Shown: in pieces, positions 11,939 through 21,276 of the stretch
Position numbering within the stretch: position 1 is the first letter of the stretch
Layout: every line of letters starts with the position of its first letter
Source of the DNA: Conchiformibius steedae
GTDB taxonomy: Bacteria > Pseudomonadota > Gammaproteobacteria > Burkholderiales > Neisseriaceae
DNA: 64,000 bases
Direction of reading: 5' to 3'
NCBI RefSeq assembly: GCF_014054725.1
Contig: NZ_CP059563.1
Coordinates: 410,868 to 474,867 of the forward strand
Notes under the pieces: generated by a model
Told to the model about the DNA's origin: nothing
The model's database searches: none
The model's input: only the letters and a program-made list of their open reading frames with translations
Made by a program: the position numbers and the translations under genes

Positions 11939-12826
11939 TTAAGAATTTTTACAAACAGGCTGGTATCCGCGCCGCCACGCCCCCCATACCGCCAAACACA
12001 CGCCCAGCCAAATTAAACCGTAAGCAGGCAGCATCTGCGCCTGTACCGCTTCCTGCAAATACAGCACCGCCAACACCAGCAGCAACACAGGTTTCAAATA
12101 ATTCATCATACCAAATAATGCCACAGGCAACTGCAAACCTGCCTGTAAATTGCACTGCATCGCCCATACGCTGAACACGCCCAAAGACAGCACCGCTGCC
12201 GCCAATACGGGACGCGCCGTTATCAGTGCCAAGCTGTCGGATGCGGTAAGCAGATACCAGCCGACACAGGGCGCAATCAACAGCAAATCCACCGTCAAAC
12301 CCACCACCGCAGGCACACGCTGCTGCCGCCGTATCAGGTAGTAAGCAGGATAAGTGAACGCAATCCACGCGGTACTCCACGCAAACGCGCCTGTCCGCAG
12401 CAATTCCCACAGCACGCCTGCCGTGGCACACGCCACCGCCGCTGCCTGCCAACTGTCCCAGCGTTCGCCCAAAAACAACCTGCCCGCCACAATCATTATT
12501 AGGGGAAACAGAAAATACCCCATTGCCACATTCAGTCCGTGTCCGTTGGCAGGCGCCCACATAAACAGCCAAAACTGGCTGGCTAAAATCGGTGTGGGCA
12601 ACACCAGCAGCAGCCATACTTTCCATCCGCGTATTTTAGCCAATTGACGCAACAGCATGGGTCTTTGTCCCGTTACCGTCAGCCACAGCAGCATCACCGC
12701 TGCCATCGCCACCATCCGCCACGCAAAAACATCTGTGCCGTTTAACGGTTGCAGCCACACGCCGTATAAAAAAATCACACCGAATAAAATATTGGCAAAA
12801 ACCGCCAACGCCATACCGTACCACAT
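11939..12826 (-). CDS. EamA/RarD-like drug/metabolite transporter
   Basis: 295 residues from ATG 12826, which has AGGA 8 nt upstream; the longer frame to 12949 adds a non-hydrophobic leader and lacks a ribosome site. There are ten hydrophobic segments in two EamA repeats, with RarD features such as PLNGTDVFAWRM and FGMMNYLKPVLLLVLAVLYL. Such proteins export amino acids or related metabolites across the inner membrane. It is divergent from an Lrp/AsnC regulator, a common arrangement for amino acid exporters. The substrate is not identifiable. Confidence 0.88.
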   Translation of the reverse strand: MWYGMALAVFANILFGVIFLYGVWLQPLNGTDVFAWRMVAMAAVMLLWLTVTGQRPMLLRQLAKIRGWKVWLLLVLPTPILASQFWLFMWAPANGHGLNVAMGYFLFPLIMIVAGRLFLGERWDSWQAAAVACATAGVLWELLRTGAFAWSTAWIAFTYPAYYLIRRQQRVPAVVGLTVDLLLIAPCVGWYLLTASDSLALITARPVLAAAVLSLGVFSVWAMQCNLQAGLQLPVALFGMMNYLKPVLLLVLAVLYLQEAVQAQMLPAYGLIWLGVCLAVWGAWRRGYQPVCKNS

Positions 12827-12860
12827 GGGTTTGTTCCTGATAAAAAACCAAATTGTACGC

Positions 12861-12872
12861 AGGCTACCTGAA
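12861..12872 (+). other. DNA uptake sequence, AGGCTACCTGAA type
   Basis: An exact match to the Eikenella-type dialect of the Neisseriaceae uptake 12-mer, between the divergent exporter and Lrp genes. Confidence 0.55.
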
Positions 12873-12981
12873 CGGTTTTTCCGCTTTTCGGCACAAGATG
12901 CAAATATTTTGCAAAATATTAGGCTTCGTGCAAAATAATACCGTTTCACGCTGTTCCGATTTTCTTCTCTTTTTCTTCCCT

Positions 12982-13446
12982 ATGAACCTTTACCCTTTAG
13001 ACGCGCTTGACCGCCGCATATTAAACCTGCTGCAAGACAATGCCGATATGCCCTTAAAAGATTTGGCGGAACAATGCCATGCTTCCGCTGCCACCTGCCA
13101 ACGCCGTTTGGCGCGTTTGAAACAAAATGGTATGGTGAAATCGGTTGCCTTGGTGTCGCCGCAAGCAGCAGGCTGCGAAATCAGCGTGTTTGTGCAAATT
13201 CAGTTGGAACATCAAGACCATCTGATTCAAGGTGCGTTTGAAGCAGCGGTGCGCCGCGAACCCGAAGTGGCAGGTTGTTATGAAATATCGGGCGATTATG
13301 ATTTTATGCTGCTGGTGCATTGCCGCGACATGCACGCCTACCACCGTTTTACCCGCCGTGTATTGGGGGCAGACAACCGAGTTCGCACGTTTAAAAGTTT
13401 ATTTATTATGAATTTTGTTAAGGCGGAAACCAAAATTAAACTTTAG
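12982..13446 (+). CDS. Lrp/AsnC family transcriptional regulator
   Basis: 154 residues from ATG 12982 (MNLYPLDALDRRILNLLQDN), the standard family start; the upstream in-frame extension is not family-like. Residues 5-65 hold the HTH (LAEQCHASAATCQRRLARLK). Residues 70-145 form the RAM ligand-binding domain, with VAGCYEISGDYDFMLLVHCR. No clear ribosome site precedes it. It probably controls the divergent RarD-like exporter in response to an amino acid. Its last 11 bases overlap the convergent MATE-like gene. Confidence 0.9.
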   Translation: MNLYPLDALDRRILNLLQDNADMPLKDLAEQCHASAATCQRRLARLKQNGMVKSVALVSPQAAGCEISVFVQIQLEHQDHLIQGAFEAAVRREPEVAGCYEISGDYDFMLLVHCRDMHAYHRFTRRVLGADNRVRTFKSLFIMNFVKAETKIKL

Positions 13447-14764
13447 GCGCAAAACACACTTCCTGCCAACGCATACCGCGTTGGCGTAATGCTTTGGCAT
13501 ACAGGTACATCGTAGGCAGCATATCCAGCACCATACCGATGCCGAATATCAAACTGATGGTCTGCAAAGACATGGACACCATTCCTGCCTGATACAGCAC
13601 AAATACCACCCCGTAATACACCACATCAATACAAACAGACTGATACAGCATATAGCGTGTCAAACCCAAGCCCTTCAGCGTGGCATCCAACACCGCATAA
13701 TTAAAAATAAACACACAATAAAATCCCGTTTGCAGCAGCATGACCGACAATACGGTATCGGCTTCGCGCACCTGCAAAGCATGGCTTAAAAACGGCTGCC
13801 ACAGGGGAATGGACAACAGCCACAGCAAAACAAATACGGTTGCCAAACCCAAATAACTGCGGGTGCGGAGGCGGATATTGTCGGCATCGGCAGCCACATC
13901 GCGTTTAACCACTTCCGATAATGCCAAGGCAGGCACCAGTAATACGCCCCAAATCACGCTGTTTGCCACCCAATACACGCCCTGATTACCGATTTGGTTG
14001 ACCATTGCCAAAATCATCACGGCAAAAACCACATTGCGTATCAGGGATTCCAAACCTGAAAATGCGCCCAAGGCAAACCAATGTTTTAACCATGCGCCGT
14101 CCCAGCGGATACCGTGTCGGCGTATCCAATCCAACAGGCGGATACGGTATGCCAGCCATACGGTCAGCAGCGTATTGACGGCGAGATTGGACAGGGCAAT
14201 GCCGTTTACGCCCAATTGCAGGGAAAAACGGTTATCGGCAATCAAAAATACGTCTGCCAACAGCAATAAAGCCGTTTTGCATACGGAAAAAACCATCATT
14301 TGCCGATATTGCCCCGTTACCGCCAAATACACAATCAGGTATTCGCCTGCCACTGCACCCATTAATGCCAATGATTCCAAACGGATGTACTCGCTTGTCT
14401 GCCCGATAAGCTGCGGACTGATACCGGTGTGCGGCAGCAGGGCATCTGCAAACGTCCACACCCCCGCTGCCAACAGCAAATAAACGGCAAACACCACCAT
14501 CAAACCGTTGGCAGCGGTATTTAAAAATGTTTCCCGTCCCGTTTGGCGGGCAGTGGCAAGCATAAAAAACAGGGGAATTAAAAAGGCTTCTTGCAGGATT
14601 TCATAAACAATATTCAGCCATTGGATTTGGCTGGCAATATTAAAACCCCATTCATTAGGCAGATTGCCGATAAAGTGCAGGCGTACCAAGTTTAAAACAG
14701 ACGGAATCAGCAACAGCAGTACAAATGCCGTCCACAATTTAAAATCAAAATTTATTTTACCCAT
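13436..14764 (-). CDS. MATE-like (MOP superfamily) membrane transporter
   Basis: 442 residues with about twelve membrane segments. The pattern of two six-helix halves with SLALMGAVAGEYLIVYLAVT and GIALSNLAVNTLLTVWLAYR fits MATE/DinF-like exporters of the MOP superfamily, though more divergent than the NorM at 57041. Substrate and coupling ion are unknown. It precedes the UV glycosylase gene only in map order; 27 bp separate them on the same strand, with the glycosylase gene upstream in transcription. Confidence 0.75.
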   Translation of the reverse strand: MGKINFDFKLWTAFVLLLLIPSVLNLVRLHFIGNLPNEWGFNIASQIQWLNIVYEILQEAFLIPLFFMLATARQTGRETFLNTAANGLMVVFAVYLLLAAGVWTFADALLPHTGISPQLIGQTSEYIRLESLALMGAVAGEYLIVYLAVTGQYRQMMVFSVCKTALLLLADVFLIADNRFSLQLGVNGIALSNLAVNTLLTVWLAYRIRLLDWIRRHGIRWDGAWLKHWFALGAFSGLESLIRNVVFAVMILAMVNQIGNQGVYWVANSVIWGVLLVPALALSEVVKRDVAADADNIRLRTRSYLGLATVFVLLWLLSIPLWQPFLSHALQVREADTVLSVMLLQTGFYCVFIFNYAVLDATLKGLGLTRYMLYQSVCIDVVYYGVVFVLYQAGMVSMSLQTISLIFGIGMVLDMLPTMYLYAKALRQRGMRWQEVCFAPKV

Positions 14765-14791
14765 CAGTTGTTTGGCTTTCTGATTGTGCGG

Positions 14792-15196
14792 TTATGCGGT
14801 ATGGCTTGCTTGTTGGTTTTGATGGGCGGTAAAACGTGCTTTCTGCGGCATACGCTCGGCAATACGGGCGCGGTTAGCGGCTAATGCGGCGACAGTGGGG
14901 ACGTAGTCCTGCCACAGCGCGGCATCTTCAGGCAGCGTGTCGGGCCAACGGTTTTGCACATTAAAACCACGCGCCAAACATTCCTGATGCAGCAAAGCAT
15001 AACGGTTTTTTAGAAACAACAGTCGGTTAAAGAAAAAACGTACATGCCCTTCGCCCAGCTTGTAGTCTTCGGGCTGCCCGTTTAAATGAAAACGCCCTTT
15101 GGCAACGGCATTGGGAATGCGCGTTAATTCACGGTGTTCTGCCAACAGGTGTTGGTCGCACAGTTCGGACGGTGGCACAAGGTTGATTCGGGTCAT
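14792..15196 (-). CDS. T4 DenV-type pyrimidine dimer DNA glycosylase/AP lyase
   Basis: 134 residues. MTRINLVPPSELCDQHLLAE closely follows phage T4 endonuclease V, which excises UV-induced pyrimidine dimers. In T4 the amino group of Thr2 is the nucleophile and Glu23 is catalytic; both are present, as are Arg3, His16 and Arg22, followed by LGEGHVRFFFNRLLFLKNRY. Because Thr2 must be N-terminal after Met removal, the start is fixed at 15196, not at the longer frame beginning 15208. Its ATG overlaps the TGA of the upstream ABC ATPase gene (ATGA), indicating translational coupling. Confidence 0.9.
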   Translation of the reverse strand: MTRINLVPPSELCDQHLLAEHRELTRIPNAVAKGRFHLNGQPEDYKLGEGHVRFFFNRLLFLKNRYALLHQECLARGFNVQNRWPDTLPEDAALWQDYVPTVAALAANRARIAERMPQKARFTAHQNQQASHTA

Positions 15197-15927
15197 AAGG
15201 CGCACCATTCTTCCGTTTCGCTTGCCTGTGCCAAGGCATTGGCACGGCGCAACAAATCTTCACAAAGGATGTCATCGGTTTGCCCCGCTGCCACTTTTTC
15301 GCGGGCAATCAGGAAGGTATGCGGAAAATAGGCGCGGACTTGTTCGTAATCGTGCAAAACGGCAATAATGGCACGTCCGTTTTGGTGTTCCTGCTGCAAT
15401 ACGTCTAACAGGGCATAGGTGGTTTTGGCATCTACGGCGTTAAACGGTTCGTCTAACAGCAAAAATTGGGCGTTTTGTACCAGCATACGCGCTAACAGCA
15501 CGCGTTGGAATTGTCCGTTAGACAAATCGCCTATCATGCGTTGGGCAAAATCGTTCATGTTTACCCGTGTTAAGGCAGCGTGAACACGCTCGCGCTGTGT
15601 GGGGGTAATGCTGCCGAAAAAGCCTGTTTCATACCATAAGCCCAATGCTGCCAGTTCAAATACGCTCATGGGCTGGCTGCGGTCTATATCGGACTGTTGG
15701 GGCAGATAGGCGATGTCGGCGCGGGAAAGCCCGTGCCAGTGTACGGCACCTGTATTGCAGCGCAGCAGGCGCATCATGGCTTTGAGCAGGGTGGATTTGC
15801 CTGCGCCGTTGGGTCCGAACACGGCATACATACAGCCTGCGTCAAAACGCATATCCACATGATGCACGGCGGGACGGCTGCGGTAGCTGACGGTTAGGTT
15901 TTCAACTTGGATGGCGGGGGTATTCAT
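15193..15927 (-). CDS. znuC: Zinc ABC transporter ATP-binding protein
   Basis: 244 residues from ATG 15927 (MNTPAIQVENLTVSYRSRPA); the frame extends further upstream without a family-like start. Walker A is GPNGAGKST, the Q-loop is YLPQQSDIDRS, the signature is LSNGQFQRV (a slightly altered LSGGQ), Walker B is FLLLDEPFNAVD, and the switch His is in AVLHDYEQV. The closest families are ZnuC/MntB-type ATPases of ABC-3 importers. Its ATG overlaps the stop of a 34-codon membrane ORF, and a Zur-like site lies upstream of that ORF. The cognate permease gene is 3.6 kb away and separated by other genes. Confidence 0.9.
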   Translation of the reverse strand: MNTPAIQVENLTVSYRSRPAVHHVDMRFDAGCMYAVFGPNGAGKSTLLKAMMRLLRCNTGAVHWHGLSRADIAYLPQQSDIDRSQPMSVFELAALGLWYETGFFGSITPTQRERVHAALTRVNMNDFAQRMIGDLSNGQFQRVLLARMLVQNAQFLLLDEPFNAVDAKTTYALLDVLQQEHQNGRAIIAVLHDYEQVRAYFPHTFLIAREKVAAGQTDDILCEDLLRRANALAQASETEEWCAL

Positions 15928-16028
15928 GCGGCGGACGCCCAAAAATAAACGCCCCAAATCAGGGCAATGGCACACAGGGCAAGCAGCAGACGTTGCCACA
16001 CGCCCGCCAGCAGCAGGGAATAAGGCAT
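15924..16028 (-). CDS. 34-residue predicted membrane protein upstream of znuC
   Basis: The frame ATG 16028 to TGA 15924 encodes 34 residues (starting MPYSLLLAGVWQRLL, ending VYFWASAA) with one hydrophobic helix. Its stop overlaps the znuC start as ATGA, so translation of it could deliver ribosomes to znuC, which has no good ribosome site of its own. The ORF itself also lacks a strong ribosome site. It begins 26 bp after the Zur-like operator. It could be a micro-subunit of the transporter or only a leader peptide; both are inference. Confidence 0.5.
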   Translation of the reverse strand: MPYSLLLAGVWQRLLLALCAIALIWGVYFWASAA

Positions 16029-16052
16029 TTGGCGTTGGGTAAAAATGAAAGG

Positions 16053-16069
16053 GGGTTATTGTATAACAT
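16053..16069. promoter_or_regulatory. Zur-like operator upstream of the znuC unit
   Basis: Minus strand TGTTATACAATAACC (16068-16054) matches the Neisseria Zur pattern TGTTATDNHATAACA, as I recall it, at all but the last base. It overlaps a plausible -10 (TTATAC/TACAAT), so zinc-loaded repressor would block transcription. Confidence 0.6.
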
Positions 16070-16135
16070 TTTAGGCGGGGATAACACAAAGGGCAGTTTG
16101 AAAGGGGTTCAAACTGCCCTGTTGGTTGATGTGAT

Positions 16136-19108
16136 TTAGTCTTCGTCTTCGGTGGAATGCGGCGGCGGTACGGGCGCGAACCAGCCCACAGCCACCATCA
16201 TCAGTCCCACCACGATAAACGAAACAATGCGGGCGATGCCGCCGCTGTCGGCGAGTTCCACAAAAAACAGTTTTGCCACCACCACGCCCAACAAAACTGC
16301 GCCTGCCTGCCAGCGCAAGCGGTGGGCGCTACGGTTGCCCCACACCATCAGGGCGATACCCATTGTTGTCCACGCCACCGACAACGCCGCTTGCAGGGCA
16401 AACGATGCCAGCAAGTCGGGCAAATTCCATACCACGCCGCCGAAAAAGTGTCCGTTGCGTAACACTTCGGCACTGAGTGCGTACCACATTGCCACGCCCA
16501 TGCACCATTGTGGCAGGCGCGTGTGGCGCAGCGCAATCCAGCACATCAGCGCACTCAATACAAACACGGGATTAAGCAGCGGCAAATACGGCACGGGCGC
16601 AGTGGGGGTAGCGGTGTTGGCATAAAACAGCCACATGGCGGATAAAGCGGTGAATATCAGCGTACCCACTTGGCTGTAGATTTCGCCGTTGTGGCGCAGC
16701 CAACGTGCCAAATCCGTGCCGTAACCTGCGGATAAGTACAATCCCGCAGCGGCATATAGCCCCATTGCACTGATTTGCCAATCGCTATTGGCGGTGGTTT
16801 CGGCAATAAACATCCCCCACAGCCAAACAAACAACACCAAACCCAAGCCGTGGATTTCGGTGGCAGCGCGTTGTTTTTGGGCGTGTAAAATCCAGCCGTG
16901 TAACATGGTGGCTGCCAGCAGGGGCAGGACGCTGTGTTGATACATCAGCCATAAAACCGTAAAGACAATGGGGAAAACAAGGGTAATTTTCATGCCTTGC
17001 CGCCATTTCAGGTACACGGCTGCCGCCAACCAAACGGCAAACCACAGCACCGTTGCCCACACATCGGGCAACAAACGTATCAGGGCATACCAGCCAAAGG
17101 CAAAAGACATCAGTAATGCCCACCATGCCACGCCTGCGCCGAATTCTGAACGGTATTGTTTATGCAGGACAAAGGCAGTGGCAGCAAGCGGAACGGCAGC
17201 CGTCAGCATCATCCATGCCGTTAAATCGCCAAAACGTGCAGCCATAATCAGGCACAGCAGCAGACACAACAGCAAACCGATGGCAGTCAGCACTTCTGCC
17301 ATCACGCCCAATCTGCGGCGCAGCACTGCCCACAGTAGGGGCAAGCATGCCGATACGGGCAAAGCCCAAGTTACAGGCAACAACATCAAGGGCAGCAACA
17401 TCAAGTGTATGCCTGCCAGCCCGAACCACGCAGTACGTCCGCGCCGTTCCCAATCGGCAGGGGTATCATGGCGCCGCCATGCCCACACGGCGGCAGCGCT
17501 TGCCAAAATCCACAATACGCCCCAGCTGTCGCCCATCAGCAGAATATCGGTGTGTTCGCTAACATTGCTGCTGTTGTAGCTGCCGAACTGCATTAAGGTT
17601 GCCATCATGCCTACCGCCAATGCGCCCATACGCAGCCACGGTTGGCGCAGACGTGTGCCGCTGCCGTACACCAGCGCGGCTTCTATGGTCCACAATGCCG
17701 TTGTCCATTCTCCATCAAACGCCAAAGGAATACTGAGCGTGGCAAAACCCGCTGCCAACAGGGAAAACGCCGTTTGCAGGCTGTGGGATTGCCGTTGGGC
17801 AAACCATGCCGCCAACGCATACGCCACAGCAAAGCCGAATGCTGACACCGCTGCTCCGTAAGGCATATCCGCCACCATACGGTATTGCAGTGAAAACGCG
17901 GTTAAGGCAGTGGCGCACAGCAAGGCAACATCTACTTTACCGATTTGCATACCGTAGCGGGCAGCGTGTTGCCACAAAGTCTGCCAATCCGCATCGTTGT
18001 CGGGCGCAGGAATATCATCGTGTTGGTTGTGCAGGGCAAAACGCCACACCACCAGCGTATAAAGCAGTGTGTGATACAGCAAAAACGGTTCGGTGGTGGC
18101 GAAATGTTCGCGTGTATAAGCCTGTGCGCCCCATACCGCGCCAATTAAAAACGTACCCGCAAAACCCATCAGGTTGAGCGAACGCCACGATTTAAACCAA
18201 GCAATCAGCGCAATGCCTGTGTTGAGCAAAGCCAAATAGGCAAACAAAAGTATATGGTTGCCGCTGCCGTCTGATACCAATACGGGCGCAGCCATACCGC
18301 CCGCCACCGCAATATGCGCCAACGCCAAAGCATCACGGCGCACCGCCAAAGCCGCCATTGCCATCACGGTAATACTCATCAGCATTAAAGCGACAGGCGC
18401 AGGCAGCAGCTGATGCAGTTTTAATGCTGCCAACACGGTTAAATACAGCACCGCCATACCGAAACCCTGCACCGCCAAACCGTAGGCACGGCGTTTGTGC
18501 GCCAGCTTTCCGCCCAACCACACCGCTGCCATGCCCGTGGCAGCCACGCCCAAATAACGCATTTCAATCGGAAAATGAACGTGTTCCGCCGCCAACCGCA
18601 ATAAAAACGCCAAACCCAAAAACAACAACGCCATACCTGTTTTTAACAAAGGATTACCGCGCCAAAACCATGCCCAAACAAGATTGGGGGCAGGTTCTGA
18701 CGCGGTAGTGCGGGGAACGGAAGACGGTACGCGCTTGGGGGCTTCCGGTGGTGGCGGCGGCGGGGCAATGGCGGGTTCTGTCCGTTTGATGCGGAAGCGC
18801 GGGGCATCGTTACTGCTGTTTGCTGGTGTGGCGGCGGCGACCGTTTCAGGCAGCGGTGGCGCGATTTCTGCTTTAACCGTTTTCGGCGGTGCAGCTTCTA
18901 CCGCAGCGGGCGCAACCGCCGTTTCAGGCGGTTTGGGCGTAAGCGTTTCGGCTGTTGGCGCGGACACAGACGGCACGCCCTGCCGATGCAATAATTTTTC
19001 CACATGGCGCAAGCGTTTTTCCACCGCTTCTAAACGCTGGCGCATCTGGCTAACGTCAAACAACAGGTAACATAGCCCCAATATCAGCATCAAGATAATG
19101 ATAGCCAT
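16136..19108 (-). CDS. Large DUF2339 membrane protein
   Basis: 990 residues. Residue 1-20 is a membrane anchor, followed by a short coiled coil (MRQRLEAVEKRLRHVEKLLH). Residues about 45-135 are a Pro/Ala/Thr-rich linker including a run of seven Pro interrupted only by Ala. The remaining 850 residues are more than twenty membrane helices typical of DUF2339, an uncharacterised inner-membrane family. It is a single gene facing left, 27 bp from the rhodanese gene start side. No catalytic motif is visible and the function is unknown. Confidence 0.85.
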   Translation of the reverse strand: MAIIILMLILGLCYLLFDVSQMRQRLEAVEKRLRHVEKLLHRQGVPSVSAPTAETLTPKPPETAVAPAAVEAAPPKTVKAEIAPPLPETVAAATPANSSNDAPRFRIKRTEPAIAPPPPPPEAPKRVPSSVPRTTASEPAPNLVWAWFWRGNPLLKTGMALLFLGLAFLLRLAAEHVHFPIEMRYLGVAATGMAAVWLGGKLAHKRRAYGLAVQGFGMAVLYLTVLAALKLHQLLPAPVALMLMSITVMAMAALAVRRDALALAHIAVAGGMAAPVLVSDGSGNHILLFAYLALLNTGIALIAWFKSWRSLNLMGFAGTFLIGAVWGAQAYTREHFATTEPFLLYHTLLYTLVVWRFALHNQHDDIPAPDNDADWQTLWQHAARYGMQIGKVDVALLCATALTAFSLQYRMVADMPYGAAVSAFGFAVAYALAAWFAQRQSHSLQTAFSLLAAGFATLSIPLAFDGEWTTALWTIEAALVYGSGTRLRQPWLRMGALAVGMMATLMQFGSYNSSNVSEHTDILLMGDSWGVLWILASAAAVWAWRRHDTPADWERRGRTAWFGLAGIHLMLLPLMLLPVTWALPVSACLPLLWAVLRRRLGVMAEVLTAIGLLLCLLLCLIMAARFGDLTAWMMLTAAVPLAATAFVLHKQYRSEFGAGVAWWALLMSFAFGWYALIRLLPDVWATVLWFAVWLAAAVYLKWRQGMKITLVFPIVFTVLWLMYQHSVLPLLAATMLHGWILHAQKQRAATEIHGLGLVLFVWLWGMFIAETTANSDWQISAMGLYAAAGLYLSAGYGTDLARWLRHNGEIYSQVGTLIFTALSAMWLFYANTATPTAPVPYLPLLNPVFVLSALMCWIALRHTRLPQWCMGVAMWYALSAEVLRNGHFFGGVVWNLPDLLASFALQAALSVAWTTMGIALMVWGNRSAHRLRWQAGAVLLGVVVAKLFFVELADSGGIARIVSFIVVGLMMVAVGWFAPVPPPHSTEDED

Positions 19109-19130
19109 AACACATTGTCCTTAATCGGAT

Positions 19131-19544
19131 TTATTTTTTCTTCAGGTCGTCATACGCGCCCAAATTGCTTAAGTTTTTATAACCCATTCCTTGCAGGGTT
19201 TCCAAAGCCACACCCGAACGGCGACCGCTGCGGCAGTAAAGTTGGATTTCGGCATTTGGGTCTTTAGTAAAACGGGCGATTTGCTCGGCGATTTGGTCGT
19301 GGGGGATATTGACTGCGCCGTCCAAATGCCCTGCGGCGAATTCTTCGGGCGAGCGCACGTCAATCAGTAAAACCTGTTTGGGGGCAACAGCAGATGCGGC
19401 ATCGCTTACCGCAGCAGATGCGGCGGGTGCGGAAGCCGATGATGCGGCTGGTGTGACAGGTGTAGAAGCTGGGGGTTGAGTTTGCGCTGCATTACCGCAA
19501 GCAGCAGCAAACAAGGTAAAAGTGAGACACAAAAAGCGTTTCAT
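19131..19544 (-). CDS. Rhodanese-domain lipoprotein
   Basis: 137 residues. A lipoprotein signal (LFAAAC, Cys16) is followed by an Ala/Pro-rich linker of about 35 residues and one rhodanese domain (residues 55-135): LLIDVRSPEEFAAGHLDGAV and the active loop LYCRSGRRSG with the sulfur-carrying Cys. Single-domain secreted rhodaneses such as PspE transfer sulfur or act on thiols in the periplasm. It is upstream of the DUF2339 gene on the same strand with a 22-bp gap, so they are probably co-transcribed. Confidence 0.9.
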   Translation of the reverse strand: MKRFLCLTFTLFAAACGNAAQTQPPASTPVTPAASSASAPAASAAVSDAASAVAPKQVLLIDVRSPEEFAAGHLDGAVNIPHDQIAEQIARFTKDPNAEIQLYCRSGRRSGVALETLQGMGYKNLSNLGAYDDLKKK

Positions 19545-19739
19545 CGGATTGGTCCTTGATGGCGGTTAAACGGATTTTGATTATTGCCAAAGCCCTGCGC
19601 GGCTGTCCAGCTGTTTTCAGTAAAATTGCGCACAAAACGGGTAAAGTGTTTCGGATTTGTTGTCAGATTAGGTTAAAATGCCGCTGCCGCGCGTTGTGCC
19701 GCTGCGGTTTTTTTCTGAACCTGTTTAGGATTTGTGCTT

Positions 19740-20990
19740 ATGTTCTCCAAAAGCGTTACCATTGAAAAATACGACCTCGAACTCGCCGCCGCCATCGCCG
19801 CCGAAGTGGTGCGCCAGCAAGACCACATTGAACTGATTGCCTCTGAAAACTATGTCAGCTGCGCCGTGATGGAAGCCCAAGGCAGCCAATTAACCAATAA
19901 ATACGCCGAAGGCTATCCTGCCAAACGTTATTACGGCGGTTGTGAACACGTTGATGTGGCGGAACAGCTTGCCATTGACCGCGTGAAAAAACTGTTTGGC
20001 GCAGAATACGCCAATGTGCAGCCGCATTCAGGCAGCCAAGCCAATCAAGCCGTGTATGCTGCTGTGTTGAAACCGGGCGACACCATTCTCGGCATGAGTT
20101 TGGCGCACGGCGGACACCTGACCCACGGTGCGTCTGTGAATATTTCTGGCAAGCTGTACAACGCCATTACTTACGGTTTGGACGAAAACGAAGTGTTGGA
20201 CTATGCCGAAGTGGAACGTTTGGCATTGGAACACAAACCGAAAATGATTGTGGCGGGTGCATCTGCCTATGCGCTGGAAATTGATTGGGCGCGTTTCCGC
20301 GAAATTGCCGACAAAGTGGGCGCGTATCTGTTTGTGGATATGGCGCACTATGCAGGCTTGGTGGCAGGTGGCGAATACCCCAACCCCGTTCCCCACGCCG
20401 ATTTTGTCACCACCACCACCCACAAAACCCTGCGCGGTCCGCGCGGCGGCGTGATTTTGTGCCGCGATACCACCCACGAAAAAGCCTTAAATTCCAGCAT
20501 TTTCCCCAGCCTGCAAGGTGGGCCGCTGATGCACGTGATTGCTGCCAAAGCCGTTGCGTTTAAAGAAGCGCTTGAGCCTGAATTCAAAACCTATGCCAAA
20601 CAAGTGAAAACCAATGCCGCAGCCATGGCGGAAGAATTGGTAAAACGCGGTTTGCGCATTATTTCGGGTCGTACCGAAAGCCATGTTTTCTTGGTGGATT
20701 TACGCGCCAAACAGATTACGGGCAAAGCCGCTGAAGAAGCCTTGGGCAAAGCGCACATCACCATCAACAAAAACGCCATTCCCAACGACCCCGAAAAACC
20801 GTTTGTAACCAGTGGTATCCGTGTCGGTACGGCAGCGATTACCACACGCGGTTTTAACGAAGCCGATTCGCGCGTGTTGGCAAACTTGGTGGCAGACGTA
20901 TTGGAAGCCCCCGAAGATGCCGCCGTTTTGGCGCAAGTGGCGGAAAAAGTAAAAGCCCTGTGCGATAAATATCCTGTTTACGGCGCGTAA
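19740..20990 (+). CDS. glyA: Serine hydroxymethyltransferase
   Basis: Interconverts serine and glycine with tetrahydrofolate, supplying one-carbon units. 416 residues from ATG 19740, which has AGGA about 10 nt upstream; a GTG six bases earlier would sit too close to it. Visible family features are [25 protein letters not shown], the PLP loop [12 protein letters not shown], and the PLP Lys in [14 protein letters not shown]. It is transcribed alone between a leftward gene and its own terminator. No glycine riboswitch was seen in the 195-bp leader region. Confidence 0.97.
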   Translation: MFSKSVTIEKYDLELAAAIAAEVVRQQDHIELIASENYVSCAVMEAQGSQLTNKYAEGYPAKRYYGGCEHVDVAEQLAIDRVKKLFGAEYANVQPHSGSQANQAVYAAVLKPGDTILGMSLAHGGHLTHGASVNISGKLYNAITYGLDENEVLDYAEVERLALEHKPKMIVAGASAYALEIDWARFREIADKVGAYLFVDMAHYAGLVAGGEYPNPVPHADFVTTTTHKTLRGPRGGVILCRDTTHEKALNSSIFPSLQGGPLMHVIAAKAVAFKEALEPEFKTYAKQVKTNAAAMAEELVKRGLRIISGRTESHVFLVDLRAKQITGKAAEEALGKAHITINKNAIPNDPEKPFVTSGIRVGTAAITTRGFNEADSRVLANLVADVLEAPEDAAVLAQVAEKVKALCDKYPVYGA

Positions 20991-21009
20991 AACCACGCCC
21001 GTGCTTACC

Positions 21010-21036
21010 GCCGCCGATGTATTCGGCGGCTTTTTT
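21010..21036 (+). terminator. glyA terminator
   Basis: GCCGCCGA and TCGGCGGC form an 8-bp GC-rich stem followed by TTTTTT. Confidence 0.92.
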
Positions 21037-21123
21037 ATTAAAAATTTTAATATTTTATAAAAAAGTTTTACGCAGCGTTTGACAGCAGAAAAAAAATCCG
21101 TATAATAGCAAGCTTCAACACCA

Positions 21124-21208
21124 GCCCAGGTGGCGAAATTGGTAGACGCAGGGGACTCAAAATCCCCCACCGAAAGGTGTGTCGGTTCGAGTCCGACCCT
21201 GGGCACCA
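21124..21208 (+). tRNA. tRNA-Leu (CAA)
   Basis: 85 nt with the long variable arm of class II tRNAs and encoded CCA. The acceptor GCCCAGG pairs with CCTGGGC, and the anticodon loop CTCAAAA has anticodon CAA, reading UUG. Confidence 0.96.
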
Positions 21209-21214
21209 AACTCA

Positions 21215-21241
21215 AAAAACAGCCTTTTCAGGCTGTTTTTT
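21215..21241 (+). terminator. Terminator after tRNA-Leu
   Basis: AAAAACAGCC, loop TTTTCA, GGCTGTTTTT. It starts 6 bp after the tRNA. Confidence 0.9.
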
Positions 21242-21276
21242 ACATTTCAAGCGGCTGGATTATATCCAGCCTATTT

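Noticed and set aside
19545-19739. Glycine riboswitch or attenuator before glyA
   Set aside because: The GC-rich stretch with a following T-run (19678-19712) does not form a convincing stem, and no tandem aptamer pattern is visible.
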